The notes under the pieces were generated by a model. That model saw only the letters and a program-made list of their open reading frames with translations. It searched no databases and was not told where the DNA came from. Positions 21,997-34,838 of a DNA stretch of 64,000 nt are shown here, one piece after another (positions within the stretch are counted from its first letter, which is position 1; each line of letters starts with the position of its first letter). Location of the stretch: positions 5,024,001-5,088,000 of the forward strand of contig NC_079880.1 in NCBI RefSeq assembly GCF_029227915.1. The letters run 5' to 3'. The stretch comes from Hydractinia symbiolongicarpus (taxonomy: Eukaryota; Cnidaria; Hydrozoa; Anthoathecata; Hydractiniidae). The translations under genes were made by a program, and so were the position numbers.

Positions 21997-24900
21997 ACCA
22001 GTCTCATGCGTTTTAGTGGTGAAAAAATTATTTAAAAAATCGTTCGGGAAATGAGTTTACTCCCTGGGTACTTTCTTTGTATACTTTGGACTATACGGGC
22101 CGAGTGCGGGGTTTACGGGAAATCGCGGATTTTCGTTTGAGGGCGATTAAACTTCTTTTATTCCGCGTCTCATCAAAAATGAAAACATTTTTGAAAACTA
22201 CAAGTCTCATGCGTTTTAGTGGTGAAAAAAAAAATTAAAAAATCGTTCGGGAAATGAGTTTACTCCCTGGGTACTTTCTTTGTATACATTCGACTATACG
22301 GCCAAGCCCCGGATTTACAGGAAAGCGCAGGATTTCGTTTGCCGGCGAATAAACCTCTTTCATTAAGCGTCTCATCAAAAACGAAAACATTTTTGAAAAC
22401 TTCAAGTCTCATGCGTTTTAGTGGTGAAAAAAAAAATTAAAAAATCGTTCGGGAAATGGGTTTACTCCCTGGGTACTTTCTTTGTATACTTTTGACTATA
22501 CGGGCCGAGTCCGGGATTTACGGGTAATCGCAGGTTTTCGTTTGCCGGCGATTAAACTGCTTTTATTCAGCGTCTCATCAAAAATGAAAACATTTTTGAA
22601 AACTACAAGTCTCGTGCGTTTTAGTGGTGAAAAAATAATTTAAAAAATCGTTCGGGAAATGAGTTTACTCCCTGGGTACTTTCTTTGTATACTTTTGACT
22701 ATACGGGCCAAGCCGGGATTTACGGGAAATCGCGGATTTTCGTTTGCCGGCGATTAAACTTCTTTTATTCAGCGTTTCATCAAAAATGAAAACATTTTTA
22801 AAAACTACAAGTCTCATGCGTTTTAGTGGTAAAGAAAATAATATAAAAAATCGTTCGGGAAATGAGTTTACTCCCTGGGTACTTTCTTTGTATACTTTTA
22901 ACTATATGGGTCGAGTCCGGAGTTTACGGGGAATGGCGGGTTTTCGTTTGCCGTCGATTAAACTTCTTTTATTCAGCGTCTCATCAAAAATGAAAACATT
23001 TTTAAAAACTGCAAGTCTTATGCGTTTTAGTGGTGAAAAAATAATTTAAAAAATCGTTCTGGAAATGAGTTTACTCACAGGGTACTTTCTTTGTATACAT
23101 TCGACTATACGGGCCAAGCTCGGGATTTACGGTAAATCGCGGGTTTTCGTTTTCCGGCGATTAAACCTCTTTCATTAGGCGTCTCATCAAAAATGAAAAC
23201 TATTTTGAAAACTACAAGTCTCATGCGTTTTAGTGGTGAAAGAAAAATTTAAAAAGTCGTTCGGGAAATGAGTTTACTCCCTGGGTACTTTCTTTGTATA
23301 CTTTTGACTATACGGGCCGAGTCCGGGATTTACGGGAAATCGCGGATTTTCGTTTGCCGGCGATTAAACTTCTTTTATTTAGCGTCCCATCAAATATGAA
23401 AATATTTTTGAAAACTACAAGTCTCATGCGTTTAGTGGTAAAGAAAATAATATAAAAAATCGTTCGGGAAATGAGTTTACTCCCTGGGTACTTTCTTTGT
23501 ATACTTTTGACTATACGGGTCGAGTCCGGGGTTTACGGGAATTGGCGGGTTTTCGTTTGCCGTCGATTAATCTTCTTTTATTCAGCGTCTCATGAAAAAT
23601 GAAAACATTTTTAAAAACTACAAGTCTCATGCGTTTTAGTGGTGAAAAGATAATTTAAAAAATCGTTTTGGAAATGAGTTTACTCACAGGGTACTTTCTT
23701 TGTATACATTCGACTATACGGGCCAAGCCCCGGATTTACGGGAAAACGCGGGATTTCGTTTGCCGGCGATTAAACCTCTTTCATTAAGCGTCTCATCAAA
23801 AATGAAAACATTTTTGAAAACTACAAGTCTCATGCGTTTTAGTGGTGAAAAATAAAATTAAAAAATCGTTTGGGAAATGAGTTTACTCACAGGGTACTTT
23901 CTTTGTATACATTCGACTGCACGGCCAAGCCCGGGATTTACGGGAAATCGCGGGATTTCGTTTGCTGGCGATTAAACTTCCTTCATCAACCGTCTCATCA
24001 AAAATGAAAACATTTTTGAAAACTTCAAGTCTCATGCGTTTTAGTGGTGAAAAAAAAAATTAAAAAATCGTTTGGGAAATGAGTTTACTCACAGGGTACT
24101 TTCTTTGTATACATTCGACTGCACGGGCCAAGCCCGGGATTTACGGGAAATCGCGGGATTTCGTTTGCTGGCGATTAAACTTCTTTCATCAACCGTCTCA
24201 TCAAAAATGAAAACATTTTTGAAAACTTCAAGTCTCATGCGTTTTAGTGGTGTAAAAAAAAATTAAAAAATCGTTCGGGAAATAAGTTTACTCCCTGGGT
24301 ACTTTCTTTGTATACATTCGACTATACGGGCCAAGCCCGGGATTAACGGGAAATCGCGGGATTTCGTTTGCCGGCGATTAAACCTCTTTTAATAAGCGTC
24401 TCATCAAAAATGAAAACATTTTTGAAAACTACAAGTCTCATGCGTTTTAGTGGTGAAAAAATAATTTAAAAAATCGTTCGGGAAATGAGTTTACTCCCTG
24501 GGTACTTCCTTTGTATACTTTGGACTATGCGGGCCGAGTCCGGGATTTACGGGAAATCGCGGAGTTTCGTTTGAGGGCGATTAAACTTCTTTTATTCAGC
24601 GTCTCATCAAAAATGAAAACATTTTTGAAAACTACAAGTCTCATGCGTTTTAGTGGTGTAAAAAAAAATTAAAAAATCGTTCGGGAAATAAGTTTACTCC
24701 CTGGGTACTTTCTTTGTATACATTCGACTATACGGGCCAAGCCCGGGATTTACGGGAAATCGCGGGATTTCGTTTGCCGGCGATTAAACCTCTTTTAATA
24801 AGCGTCTCATCAAAAATGAAAACATTTTTGAAAACTACAAGTCTCATGCGTTTTAGTGGTGAAAAAATAATTTAAAAAATCGTTCGGGAAATGAGTTTAC

Positions 24901-27660
24901 TCCCTGGGTACTTACTTTGTATACTTTGGACTATACGGGCCGAGTCCGGGATTTACGGGAAATCGCGGATTTTCGTTTGCCGGCGATTAAACTTCTTTTA
25001 TTTAGCGTCCCATCAAATATGAAAATATTTTTGAAAACTACAAGTCTCATGCGTTTAGTGGTAAAGAAAATAATATAAAAAATCGTTCGGGAAATGAGTT
25101 TACTCCCTGGGTACTTTCTTTGTATACTTTTGACTATACGGGTCGAGTCCGGGGTTTACGGGAATTGGCGGGTTTTCGTTTGCCGTCGATTAATCTTCTT
25201 TTATTCAGCGTCTCATCAAAAATGAAAACATTTTTAAAAACTACAAGTCTCATGCGTTTTAGTGGTGAAAAGATAATTTAAAAAATCGTTTTGGAAATGA
25301 GTTTACTCACAGTGTACTTTCTTTGTATACATTCGACTATACGGGCCAAGCCCCGGATTTACGGGAAAACGCGGGATTTCGTTTGCCGGCGATTAAACCT
25401 CTTTCATTAAGCGTCTCATCAAAAATGAAAACATTTTTGAAAACTACAAGTCTCATGCGTTTTAGTGGTGAAAAAAAAAAATTAAAAAATCGTTTGGGAA
25501 ATGAGTTTTCTCACAGGGTACTTTCTTTGTATACATTCGACTGCACGGGCCAAGCCCGGGATTTACGGGAAATCGCGGGATTTCGTTTGGTGGCGATTAA
25601 ACTTCCATCATCAACCGTCTCATCAAAAATGAAAACATTTTTGAAAACTTCAAGTCTCATGCGTTTTAGTGGTGAAAAAAAAAATTAAAAAATCGTTTGG
25701 GAAATGAGTTTACTCACAGGGTACTTTCTTTGTATACATTCGACTGCACGGGCCAAGCCCGGGATTTACGGGAAATCGCGGGATTTCGTTTGCTGGCGAT
25801 TAAACTTCTTTCATCAACCGTCTCATCAAAAATGAAAACATTTTTGAAAACTTCAAGTCTCATGCGTTTTAGTGGTGAAAAAATAATTTAAAAAATCGTT
25901 CGGGAAATGAGTTTACTCCCTGGGTACTTCCTTTGTATACATTCGACTATACGGGCCGAGTCCGGGATTTACGGGAAATCGCAGATTTTCGTTTGAGGGC
26001 GATTAAACTTCTTTTATTCAGCGTCTCATCAAAAATGAAAACATTTTTGAAAACTACAAGTCTCATGCGTTTTAGTGGTGTAAAAAAAAATTAAAAAATC
26101 GTTCGGGAAATAAGTTTACTCCCTGGGTACTTTCTTTGTATACATTCGACTATACGGGCCAAGCCCGGGATTTACGGGAAATCGCGGGATTTCGTTTGCC
26201 GGCGATTAAACCTCTTTTAATAAGCGTCTCATCAAAAATGAAAACATTTTTGAAAACTACAAGTCTCATGCGTTTTAGTGGTGAAAAAATAATTTAAAAA
26301 ATCGTTCGGGAAATGAGTTTACTCCCTGGGTACTTCCTTTGTATACTTTGGACTATACGGGCCGAGTCCGGGATTTACGGGAAATCGCGGATTTTCGTTT
26401 GCCGGCGATTAAACTTCTTTTATTTAGCGTCCCATCAAATATGAAAATATTTTTGAAAACTACAAGTCTCATGCGTTTAGTGGTAAAGAAAATAATATAA
26501 AAAATCGTTCGGGAAATGAGTTTACTACCTGGGTACTTTCTTTGTATACTTTTGACTATACGGGTCGAGTCCGGGGTTTACGGGAATTGGCGGGTTTTCG
26601 TTTGCCGTCGATTAATCTTCTTTTATTCAGTGTCTCATCAAAAATGAAAACATTTTTAAAAACTACAAGTCTCATGCGTTTTAGTGGTGAAAAGATAATT
26701 TAAAAAATCGTTTTGGAAATGAGTTTACTCACAGGGTACTTTCTTTGTATACATTCGACTATACAAGCCAAGCCCCGGATTTACGGGAAAACGCGGGATT
26801 TCGTTTGCCGGCGATTAAACCTCTTTCATTAAGCGTCTCATCAAAAATGAAAACATTTTTGAAAACTACAAGTCTCATGCGTTTTAGTGGTGAAAAAAAA
26901 AATTAAAAAATCGTTTGGGAAATGAGTTTTCTCACAGGGTACTTTCTTTGTATACATTCGACTGCACGGGCCAAGCCCGGGATTTACGGGAAATCGCGGG
27001 ATTTCGTTTGGTGGCGATTAAACTTCCATCATCAACCGTCTCATCAAAAATGAAAACATTTTTGAAAACTTCAAGTCTCATGCGTTTTAGTGGTGAAAAA
27101 AAAAATTAAAAAATCGTTTGGGAAATGAGTTTACTCACAGGGTACTTTCTTTGTATACATTCGACTGCACGGGCCAAGCCCGGGATTTACGGGAAATCGC
27201 GGGATTTCGTTTGCTGGCGATTAAACTTCTTTCATCAACCGTCTCATCAAAAATGAAAACATTTTTCAAAACTTCAAGTCTCATGCGTTTTAGTGGTGTA
27301 AAAAAAAATTAAAAAATCGTTCGGGAAATAAGTTTACTCCCTGAAAACTTTCTTTGTATACATTCGACTATACGGGCCAAGCCCGGGGTTTACGGGGAAT
27401 GGCGGGTTTTCGTTTGCCGTCGATTAAACTTCTTTTATTCAGCGTCTCATCAAAAATGAAAACATTTTTAAAAACTACAAGTCTTATGCGTTTTAGTGGT
27501 GAAAAAATAATTTAAAAAATCGTTCTGGAAATGAGTTTACTCACAGGGTACTTTCTTTGTATACATTCGACTATACGGGCCAAGCTCGGGATTTACGGTA
27601 AATCGCGGGTTTTCGTTTTCCGGCGATTAAACCTCTTTCATTAAGCGTCTCATCAAAATT
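21775..27660 (+). repeat. 29-mer HOR copy 1 (~5.88 kb)
   Basis: Matches 27661-33543 at an offset of 5886 bp, which drops to 5883 after small indels. Paired landmarks: TATACGGCCAAGCC at 22295/28181; GTAAAGAAAATAATATAAAA near 22830/28716; CTGAAAACTTTC at 27341/33224. Nested inside are 1421 bp 7-mers; for example the GTTTTCTCACAGGG monomer is near 25494 and 26915. Private changes include CATGAAAAATG at 23591 and a CTATGCGGG near 24530. Confidence 0.87.
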
Positions 27661-30600
27661 GAAAACATTTTTGAAAACTACAAGTCTCATGCGTTTTAGT
27701 GGTGTAAAAAAAAATTAAAAAATCGTTCGGGAAATAAGTTTACTCCCTGGGTACTTTCTTTGTATACATTCGACTATACGGGCCAAGCCCGGGATTTACG
27801 GGAAATCGCGGGATTTCGTTTGCCGGCGATTAAACCTCTTTTAATAAGCGTCTCATCAAAAATGAAAACATTTTTGAAAACTACCAGTCTCATGCGTTTT
27901 AGTGGTGAAAAAATAATTTAAAAAATCGTTCGGGAAATGAGTTTACTCCCTGGGTACTTTCTTTGTATACTTTGGACTATACGGGCCGAGTCCGGGGTTT
28001 ACGGGAAATCGCGGATTTTCGTTTGAGGGCGATTAAACTTCTTTTATTCCGCGTCTCATCAAAAATGAAAACATTTTTGAAAACTACAAGTCTCATGCGT
28101 TTTAGTGGTGAAAAAAAAAATTAAAAAAGCGTTCGGGAAATGAGTTTACTCCCTGGGTACTTTCTTTGTATACATTCGACTATACGGCCAAGCCCCGGAT
28201 TTACAGGAAAGCGCAGGATTTCGTTTGCCGGCGAATAAACCTCTTTCATTAAGCGTCTCATCAAAAATGAAAACATTTTTGAAAACATCAAGTCTCATGC
28301 GTTTTAGTGGTGAAAAAAAAAATTAAAAAATCGTTCGGGAAATGGGTTTACTCCCTGGGTACTTTCTTTGTATACTTTTGACTATACGGGCCGAGTCCGG
28401 GATTTACGGGTAATCGCAGGTTTTCGTTTGCCGGCGATTAAACTGCTTTTATTCAGCGTCTCATCAAAAATGAAAACATTTTTGAAAACTACAAGTCTCA
28501 TGCGTTTTAGTGGTGAAAAAATAATTTAAAAAATCGTTCGGGAAATGAGTTTACTCCCTGGGTACTTTCTTTGTATACTTTTGACTATACGGGCCAAGCC
28601 GGGATTTACGGGAAATCGCGGGTTTTCGTTTGCCGGCGATTAAACTTCTTTTATTCAGCGTTTCATCAAAAATGAAAACATTTTTAAAAACTACAAGTCT
28701 CATGCGTTTTAGTGGTAAAGAAAATAATATAAAAAATCGTTCGGGAAATGAGTTTACTCCCTGGGTACTTTCTTTGTATACTTTTAACTATACGGGTCGA
28801 GTTCGGAGTTTACGGGGAATGGCGGGTTTTCGTTTGCCGTCGATTAAACTTCTTTTATTCAGCGTCTCATCAAAAATGAAAACATTTTTAAAAACTACAA
28901 GTCTTATGCGTTTTAGTGGTGAAAAAATAATTTAAAAAATCGTTCTGGAAATGAGTTTACTCCCTGGGTACTTTCTTTGTATACTTTTGACTATACGGGC
29001 CAAGCTCGGGATTTACGGTAAATCGCGGGTTTTCGTTTTCCGGCGATTAAACCTCTTTCATTAAGCGTCTCATCAAAAATGAAAACTATTTTGAAAACTA
29101 CAAGTCTCATGCGTTTTAGTGGTGAAAGAAAAATTTAAAAAGTCGTTCGGGAAATGAGTTTACTCCCTGGGTACTTTCTTTGTATACTTTTGACTATACG
29201 GGCCGAGTCCGGGATTTACGGGAAATCGCGGATTTTCGTTTGCCGGCGATTAAACTTCTTTTATTTAGCGTCCCATCAAATATGAAAATATTTTTGAAAA
29301 CTACAAGTCTCATGCGTTTAGTGGTAAAGAAAATAATATAAAAAATCGTTCGGGAAATGAGTTTACTCCCTGGGTACTTTCTTTGTATACTTTTGACTAT
29401 ACGGGTCGAGTCCGGGGTTTACGGGAATTGGCGGGTTTTCGTTTGCCGTCGATTAATCTTCTTTTATTCAGCGTCTCATCAAAAATGAAAACATTTTTAA
29501 AAACTACAAGTCTCATGCGTTTTAGTGGTGAAAAGATAATTTAAAAAATCGTTTTGGAAATGAGTTTACTTACAGGGTACTTTCTTTGTATACATTCGAC
29601 TATACGGGCCAAGCCCCGGATTTACGGGAAAACGCGGGATTTCGTTTGCCGGCGATTAAACCTCTTTCATTAAGCGTCTCATCAAAAATGAAAACATTTT
29701 TGAAAACTACAAGTCTCATGCGTTTTAGTGGTGAAAAAAAAAATTAAAAAATCGTTTGGGAAATGAGTTTACTCACAGGGTACTTTCTTTGTATACATTC
29801 GACTGCACGGCCAAGCCCGGGATTTACGGGAAATCGCGGGATTTCGTTTGCTGGCGATTAAACTTCCTTCATCAACCGTCTCATCAAAAATGAAAACATT
29901 TTTGAAAACTTCAAGTCTCATGCGTTTTAGTGGTGAAAAAAAAAATTAAAAAATCGTTTGGGAAATGAGTTTACTCACAGGGTACTTTCTTTGTATACAT
30001 TCGACTGCACGGGCCAAGCCCGGGATTTACGGGAAATCGCGGGATTTCGTTTGCTGGCGATTAAACTTCTTTCATCAACCGTCTCATCAAAAATGAAAAC
30101 ATTTTTGAAAACTTCAAGTCTCATGCGTTTTAGTGGTGTAAAAAAAAATTAAAAAATCGTTCGGGAAATAAGTTTACTCCCTGGGTACTTTCTTTGTATA
30201 CATTCGACTATACGGGCCAAGCCCGGGATTTACGGGAAATCGCGGGATTTCGTTTGCCGGCGATTAAACCTCTTTTAATAAGCGTCTCATCAAAAATGAA
30301 AACATTTTTGAAAACTACAAGTCTCATGCGTTTTAGTGGTGAAAAAATAATTTAAAAAATCGTTCGGGAAATGAGTTTACTCCCTGGGTACTTCCTTTGT
30401 ATACTTTGGACTATACGGGCCGAGTCCGGGATTTACGGGAAATCGCGGATTTTCGTTTGAGGGCGATTAAACTCTTTTATTCAGCGTCTCATCAAAAATG
30501 AAAACATTTTTGAAAACTACAAGTCTCATGCGTTTTAGTGGTGTAAAAAAAAATTAAAAAATCGTTCGGGAAATAAGTTTACTCCCTGGGTACTTTCTTT

Positions 30601-33600
30601 GTATACATTCGACTATACGGGCCAAGCCCGGGATTTACGGGAAATCGCGGGATTTCGTTTGCCGGCGATTAAACCTCTTTTAATAAGCGTCTCATCAAAA
30701 ATGAAAACATTTTTGAAAACTACAAGTCTCATGCGTTTTAGTGGTGAAAAAATAATTTAAAAAATCGTTCCGGAAATGAGTTTACTCCCTGGGTACTTCC
30801 TTTGTATACTTTGGACTATACGGGCCGAGTCCGGGATTTACGGGAAATCGCGGATTTTCGTTTGCCGGCGATTAAACTTCTTTTATTTAGCGTCCCATCA
30901 AATATGAAAATATTTTTGAAAACTACAAGTCTCATGCGTTTAGTGGTAAAGAAAATAATATAAAAAATCGTTCGGGAAATGAGTTTACTCCCTGGGTACT
31001 TTCTTTGTATACTTTTGACTATACGGGTCGAGTCCGGGGTTTACGGGAATTGGCGGGTTTTCGTTTGCCGTCGATTAATCTTCTTTTATTCAGCGTCTCA
31101 TCAAAAATGAAAACATTTTTAAAAACTACAAGTCTCATGCGTTTTAGTGGTGAAAAGATAATTTAAAAAATCGTTTTGGAAATGAGTTTACTCACAGGGT
31201 ACTTTCTTTGTATACATTCGACTATACGGGCCAAGCCCCGGATTTACAGGAAAACGCGGGATTTCGTTTGCCGGCGATTAAACCTCTTTCATTAAGCGTC
31301 TCATCAAAAATGAAAACATTTTTGAAAACTACAAGTCTCATGCGTTTTAGTGGTGAAAAAAAAAATTAAAAAATCGTTTGGGAAATGAGTTTTCTCACAG
31401 GGTACTTTCTTTGTATACATTCGACTGCACGGGCCAAGCCCGGGATTTACGGGAAATCGCGGGATTTCGTTTGGTGGCGATTAAACTTCCATCATCAACC
31501 GTCTCATCAAAAATGAAAACATTTTTAAAAACTTCAAGTCTCATGCGTTTTAGTGGTGAAAAAAAAAATTAAAAAATCGTTTGGGAAATGAGTTTACTCA
31601 CAGGGTACTTTCTTTGTATACATTCGACTGCACGGGCCAAGCCCGGGATTTACGGGAAATCGCGGTATTTCGTTTGCTGGCGATTAAACTTCTTTCATCA
31701 ACCGTCTCATCAAAAATGAAAACATTTTTGAAAACTTCAAGTCTCATGCGTTTTAGTGGTGAAAAAATAATTTAAAAAATCGTTCGGGAAATGAGTTTAC
31801 TCCCTGGGTACTTCCTTTGTATACATTCGACTATACGGGCCGAGTCCGGGATTTACGGGAAATCGCGGATTTTCGTTTGAGGGCGATTAAACTTCTTTTA
31901 TTCAGCGTCTCATCAAAAATGAAAACATTTTTGAAAACTACAAGTCTCATGCGTTTTAGTGGTGTAAAAAAAATTAAAAAATCGTTCGGGAAATAAGTTT
32001 ACTCCCTGGGTACTTTCTTTGTATACATTCGACTATACGGGCCAAGCCTGGGATTTACGGGAAATCGCGGGATTTCGTTTGCCGGCGATTAAACCTCTTT
32101 TAATAAGCGTCTCATCAAAAATGAAAACATTTTTGAAAACTACAAGTCTCATGCGTTTTAGTGGTGAAAAAATAATTTAAAAAATCGTTCGGGAAATGAG
32201 TTTACTCCCTGGGTACTTCCTTTGTATACTTTGGACTATACGGGCCGAGTCCGGGATTTACGGGAAATCGCGGATTTTCGTTTGCCGGCGATTAAACTTC
32301 TTTTATTTAGCGTCCCATCAAATATGAAAATATTTTTGAAAACTACAAGTCTCATGCGTTTAGTGGTAAAGAAAATAATATAAAAAATCGTTCGGGAAAT
32401 GAGTTTACTCCCTGGGTACTTTCTTTGTATACTTTTGACTATACGGGTCGAGTCCGGGGTTTACGGGAATTGGCGGGTTTTCGTTTGCCGTCGATTAATC
32501 TTCTTTTATTCAGCGTCTCATCAAAAATGAAAACATTTTTAAAAACTACAAGTCTCATGCGTTTTAGTGGTGAAAAGATAATTTAAAAAATCGTTTTGGA
32601 AATGAGTTTACTCACAGGGTACTTTCTTTGTATACATTCGACTATACGGGCCAAGCCCCGGATTTACGGGAAAACGCGGGATTTCGTTTGCCGGCGATTA
32701 AACCTCTTTCATTAAGCGTCTCATCAAAAATGAAAACATTTTTGAAAACTACAAGTCTCATGCGTTTTAGTGGTGAAAAAAAAAATTAAAAAATCGTTTG
32801 GGAAATGAGTTTTCTCACAGGGTACTTTCTTTGTATACATTCGACTGCACGGGCCAAGCCCGGGATTTACGGGAAATCGCGGGATTTCGTTTGGTGGCGA
32901 TTAAACTTCCATCATCAACCGTCTCATCAAAAATGAAAACATTTTTGAAAACTTCAAGTCTCATGCGTTTTAGTGGTGAAAAAAAAAATTAAAAAATCGT
33001 TTGGGAAATGAGTTTACTCACAGGGTACTTTCTTTGTATACATTCGACTGCACGGGCCAAGCCCGGGATTTACGGGAAATCGCGGGATTTCGTTTGCTGG
33101 CGATTAAACTTCTTTCATCAACCGTCTCATCAAAAATGAAAACATTTTTGAAAACTTCAAGTCTCATGCGTTTTAGTGGTGTAAAAAAAAATTAAAAAAT
33201 CGTTCGGGAAATAAGTTTACTCCCTGAAAACTTTCTTTTTATACATTCGACTATACGGGCCAAGCCCGGGGTTTACGGGGAATGGCGGGTTTTCGTTTGC
33301 CGTCGATTAAACTTCTTTTATTCAGCGTCTCATGAAAAATGAAAACATTTTTAAAAACTACAAGTCTTATGCGTTTTAGTGGTGAAAAAATAATTTAAAA
33401 AATCGTTCTGGAAATGAGTTTACTCACAGGGTACTTTCTTTGTATACATTCGACTATACGGGCCAAGCTCGGGATTTACGGTAAATCGCGGGTTTTCGTT
33501 TTCCGGCGATTAAACCTCTTTCATTAAGCGTCTCATCAAAAATGAAAACATTTTTGAAAACTACAAGTCTCATGCGTTTTAGTGGTGTAAAAAAAAATTA

Positions 33601-33763
33601 AAAAATCGTTCGGGAAATAAGTTTACTCCCTGGGTACTTTCTTTGTATACATTCGACTATACGGGCCAAGCCCGAGATTTACGGGAAATCGCGGGATTTC
33701 GTTTGCCGGCGATTAAACCTCTTTTAATAAGCGTCTCATCAAAAATGAAAACATTTTTGAAAA
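27661..33763 (+). repeat. 29-mer HOR copy 2 and start of a third
   Basis: Follows the first 29-mer copy head to tail. A third round starts at about 33544, opening like 27661, but stops matching within about 220 bp (CTACCAG in copy 2, CTACAAG at 33763). Differences from copy 1 are mostly single bases, plus a clustered four-base replacement at 28963-28988 and the CTTTTTATACATTC change near 33237. Confidence 0.86.
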
Positions 33764-34838
33764 CTACAAGTCTCATGCGTTTTAGTGGTGAAAAAATAAT
33801 TTAAAAAATCGTTCGGGAAATGAGTTTACTCCCTGGGTACTTCCTTTGTATACTTTGGACTATACGGGCCGAGTCCGGGATTTACGGGAAATCGCGGATT
33901 TTCGTTTGCCGGCGATTAAACTTCTTTTATTTAGCGTCCCATCAAAAATGAAAACATTTTTAAAAACTACAAGTCTCATGCGTTTTAGTGGTGAAAAGAT
34001 AATTTAAAAAATCGTTCGGGAAATGAGTTTACTCCCTGGGTACTTTCTTTGTATACTTTGGAATATACGGGCCGAGTCCGGGGTTTACGGGAATTGGCGG
34101 GTTTTCGTTTGCCGTCGATTAATCTTCTTTTATTCAGCGTCTCATCAAAAATGAAAACATTTTTAAAAACTACAAGTCTCATGCGTTTTAGTGGTGAAAA
34201 GATAATTTAAAAAATCGTTTTGGAAATGAGTTTACTCACAGGGTACTTTCTTTGTATACATTCGACTATACGGGCCAAGCCCCGGATTTACGGGAAAACG
34301 CGGGATTTCGTTTGCCGGCGATTAAACCTCTTTCATTAAGCGTCTCATCAAAAATGAAAACATTTTTGAAAACTACAAGTCTCATGCGTTTTAGTGGTGA
34401 AAAAAAAAATTAAAAAATCGTTTGGGAAATGAGTTTTCTCACAGGGTACTTTCTTTGTATACATTCGACTGCACGGGCCAAGCCCGGGATTTACGGGAAA
34501 TAGCGGGATTTCGTTTGGTGGCGATTAAACTTCCATCATCAACCGTCTCATCAAAAATGAAAACATTTTTGAAAATTTCAAGTCTCATGCGTTTTAGTGG
34601 TGAAAAAAAAAATTAAAAAATCGTTTGGGAAATGAGTTTACTCACAGGGTACTTTCTTTGTATACATTCGACTGCACGGGCCAAGCCCGGGATTTACGGG
34701 AAATCGCGGGATTTCGTTTGCTGGCGATTAAACTTCTTTCATCAACCGTCTCATCAAAAATGAAAACATTTTTGAAAACTTCAAGTCTCATGCGTTTTAG
34801 TGGTGTAAAAAAAAATTAAAAAATCGTTCGGGAAATAA
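32403..34838 (+). repeat. 12-mer HOR (2436 bp), ancestor-like copy
   Basis: Matches 34839 onward at an offset of exactly 2436 bp (12 x 203), for example CTGAAAACTTTC at 33224/35660 and the GTTTTCTCACAGGG monomers at 32798/35234 and 34422/36858. It overlaps the end of the 29-mer copy, so this unit was cut from that larger repeat and then amplified. Private changes: GGAATATACGG near 34061, GAAATAGCGGG near 34499 and GAAAATTTCAAG near 34571. Confidence 0.87.
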
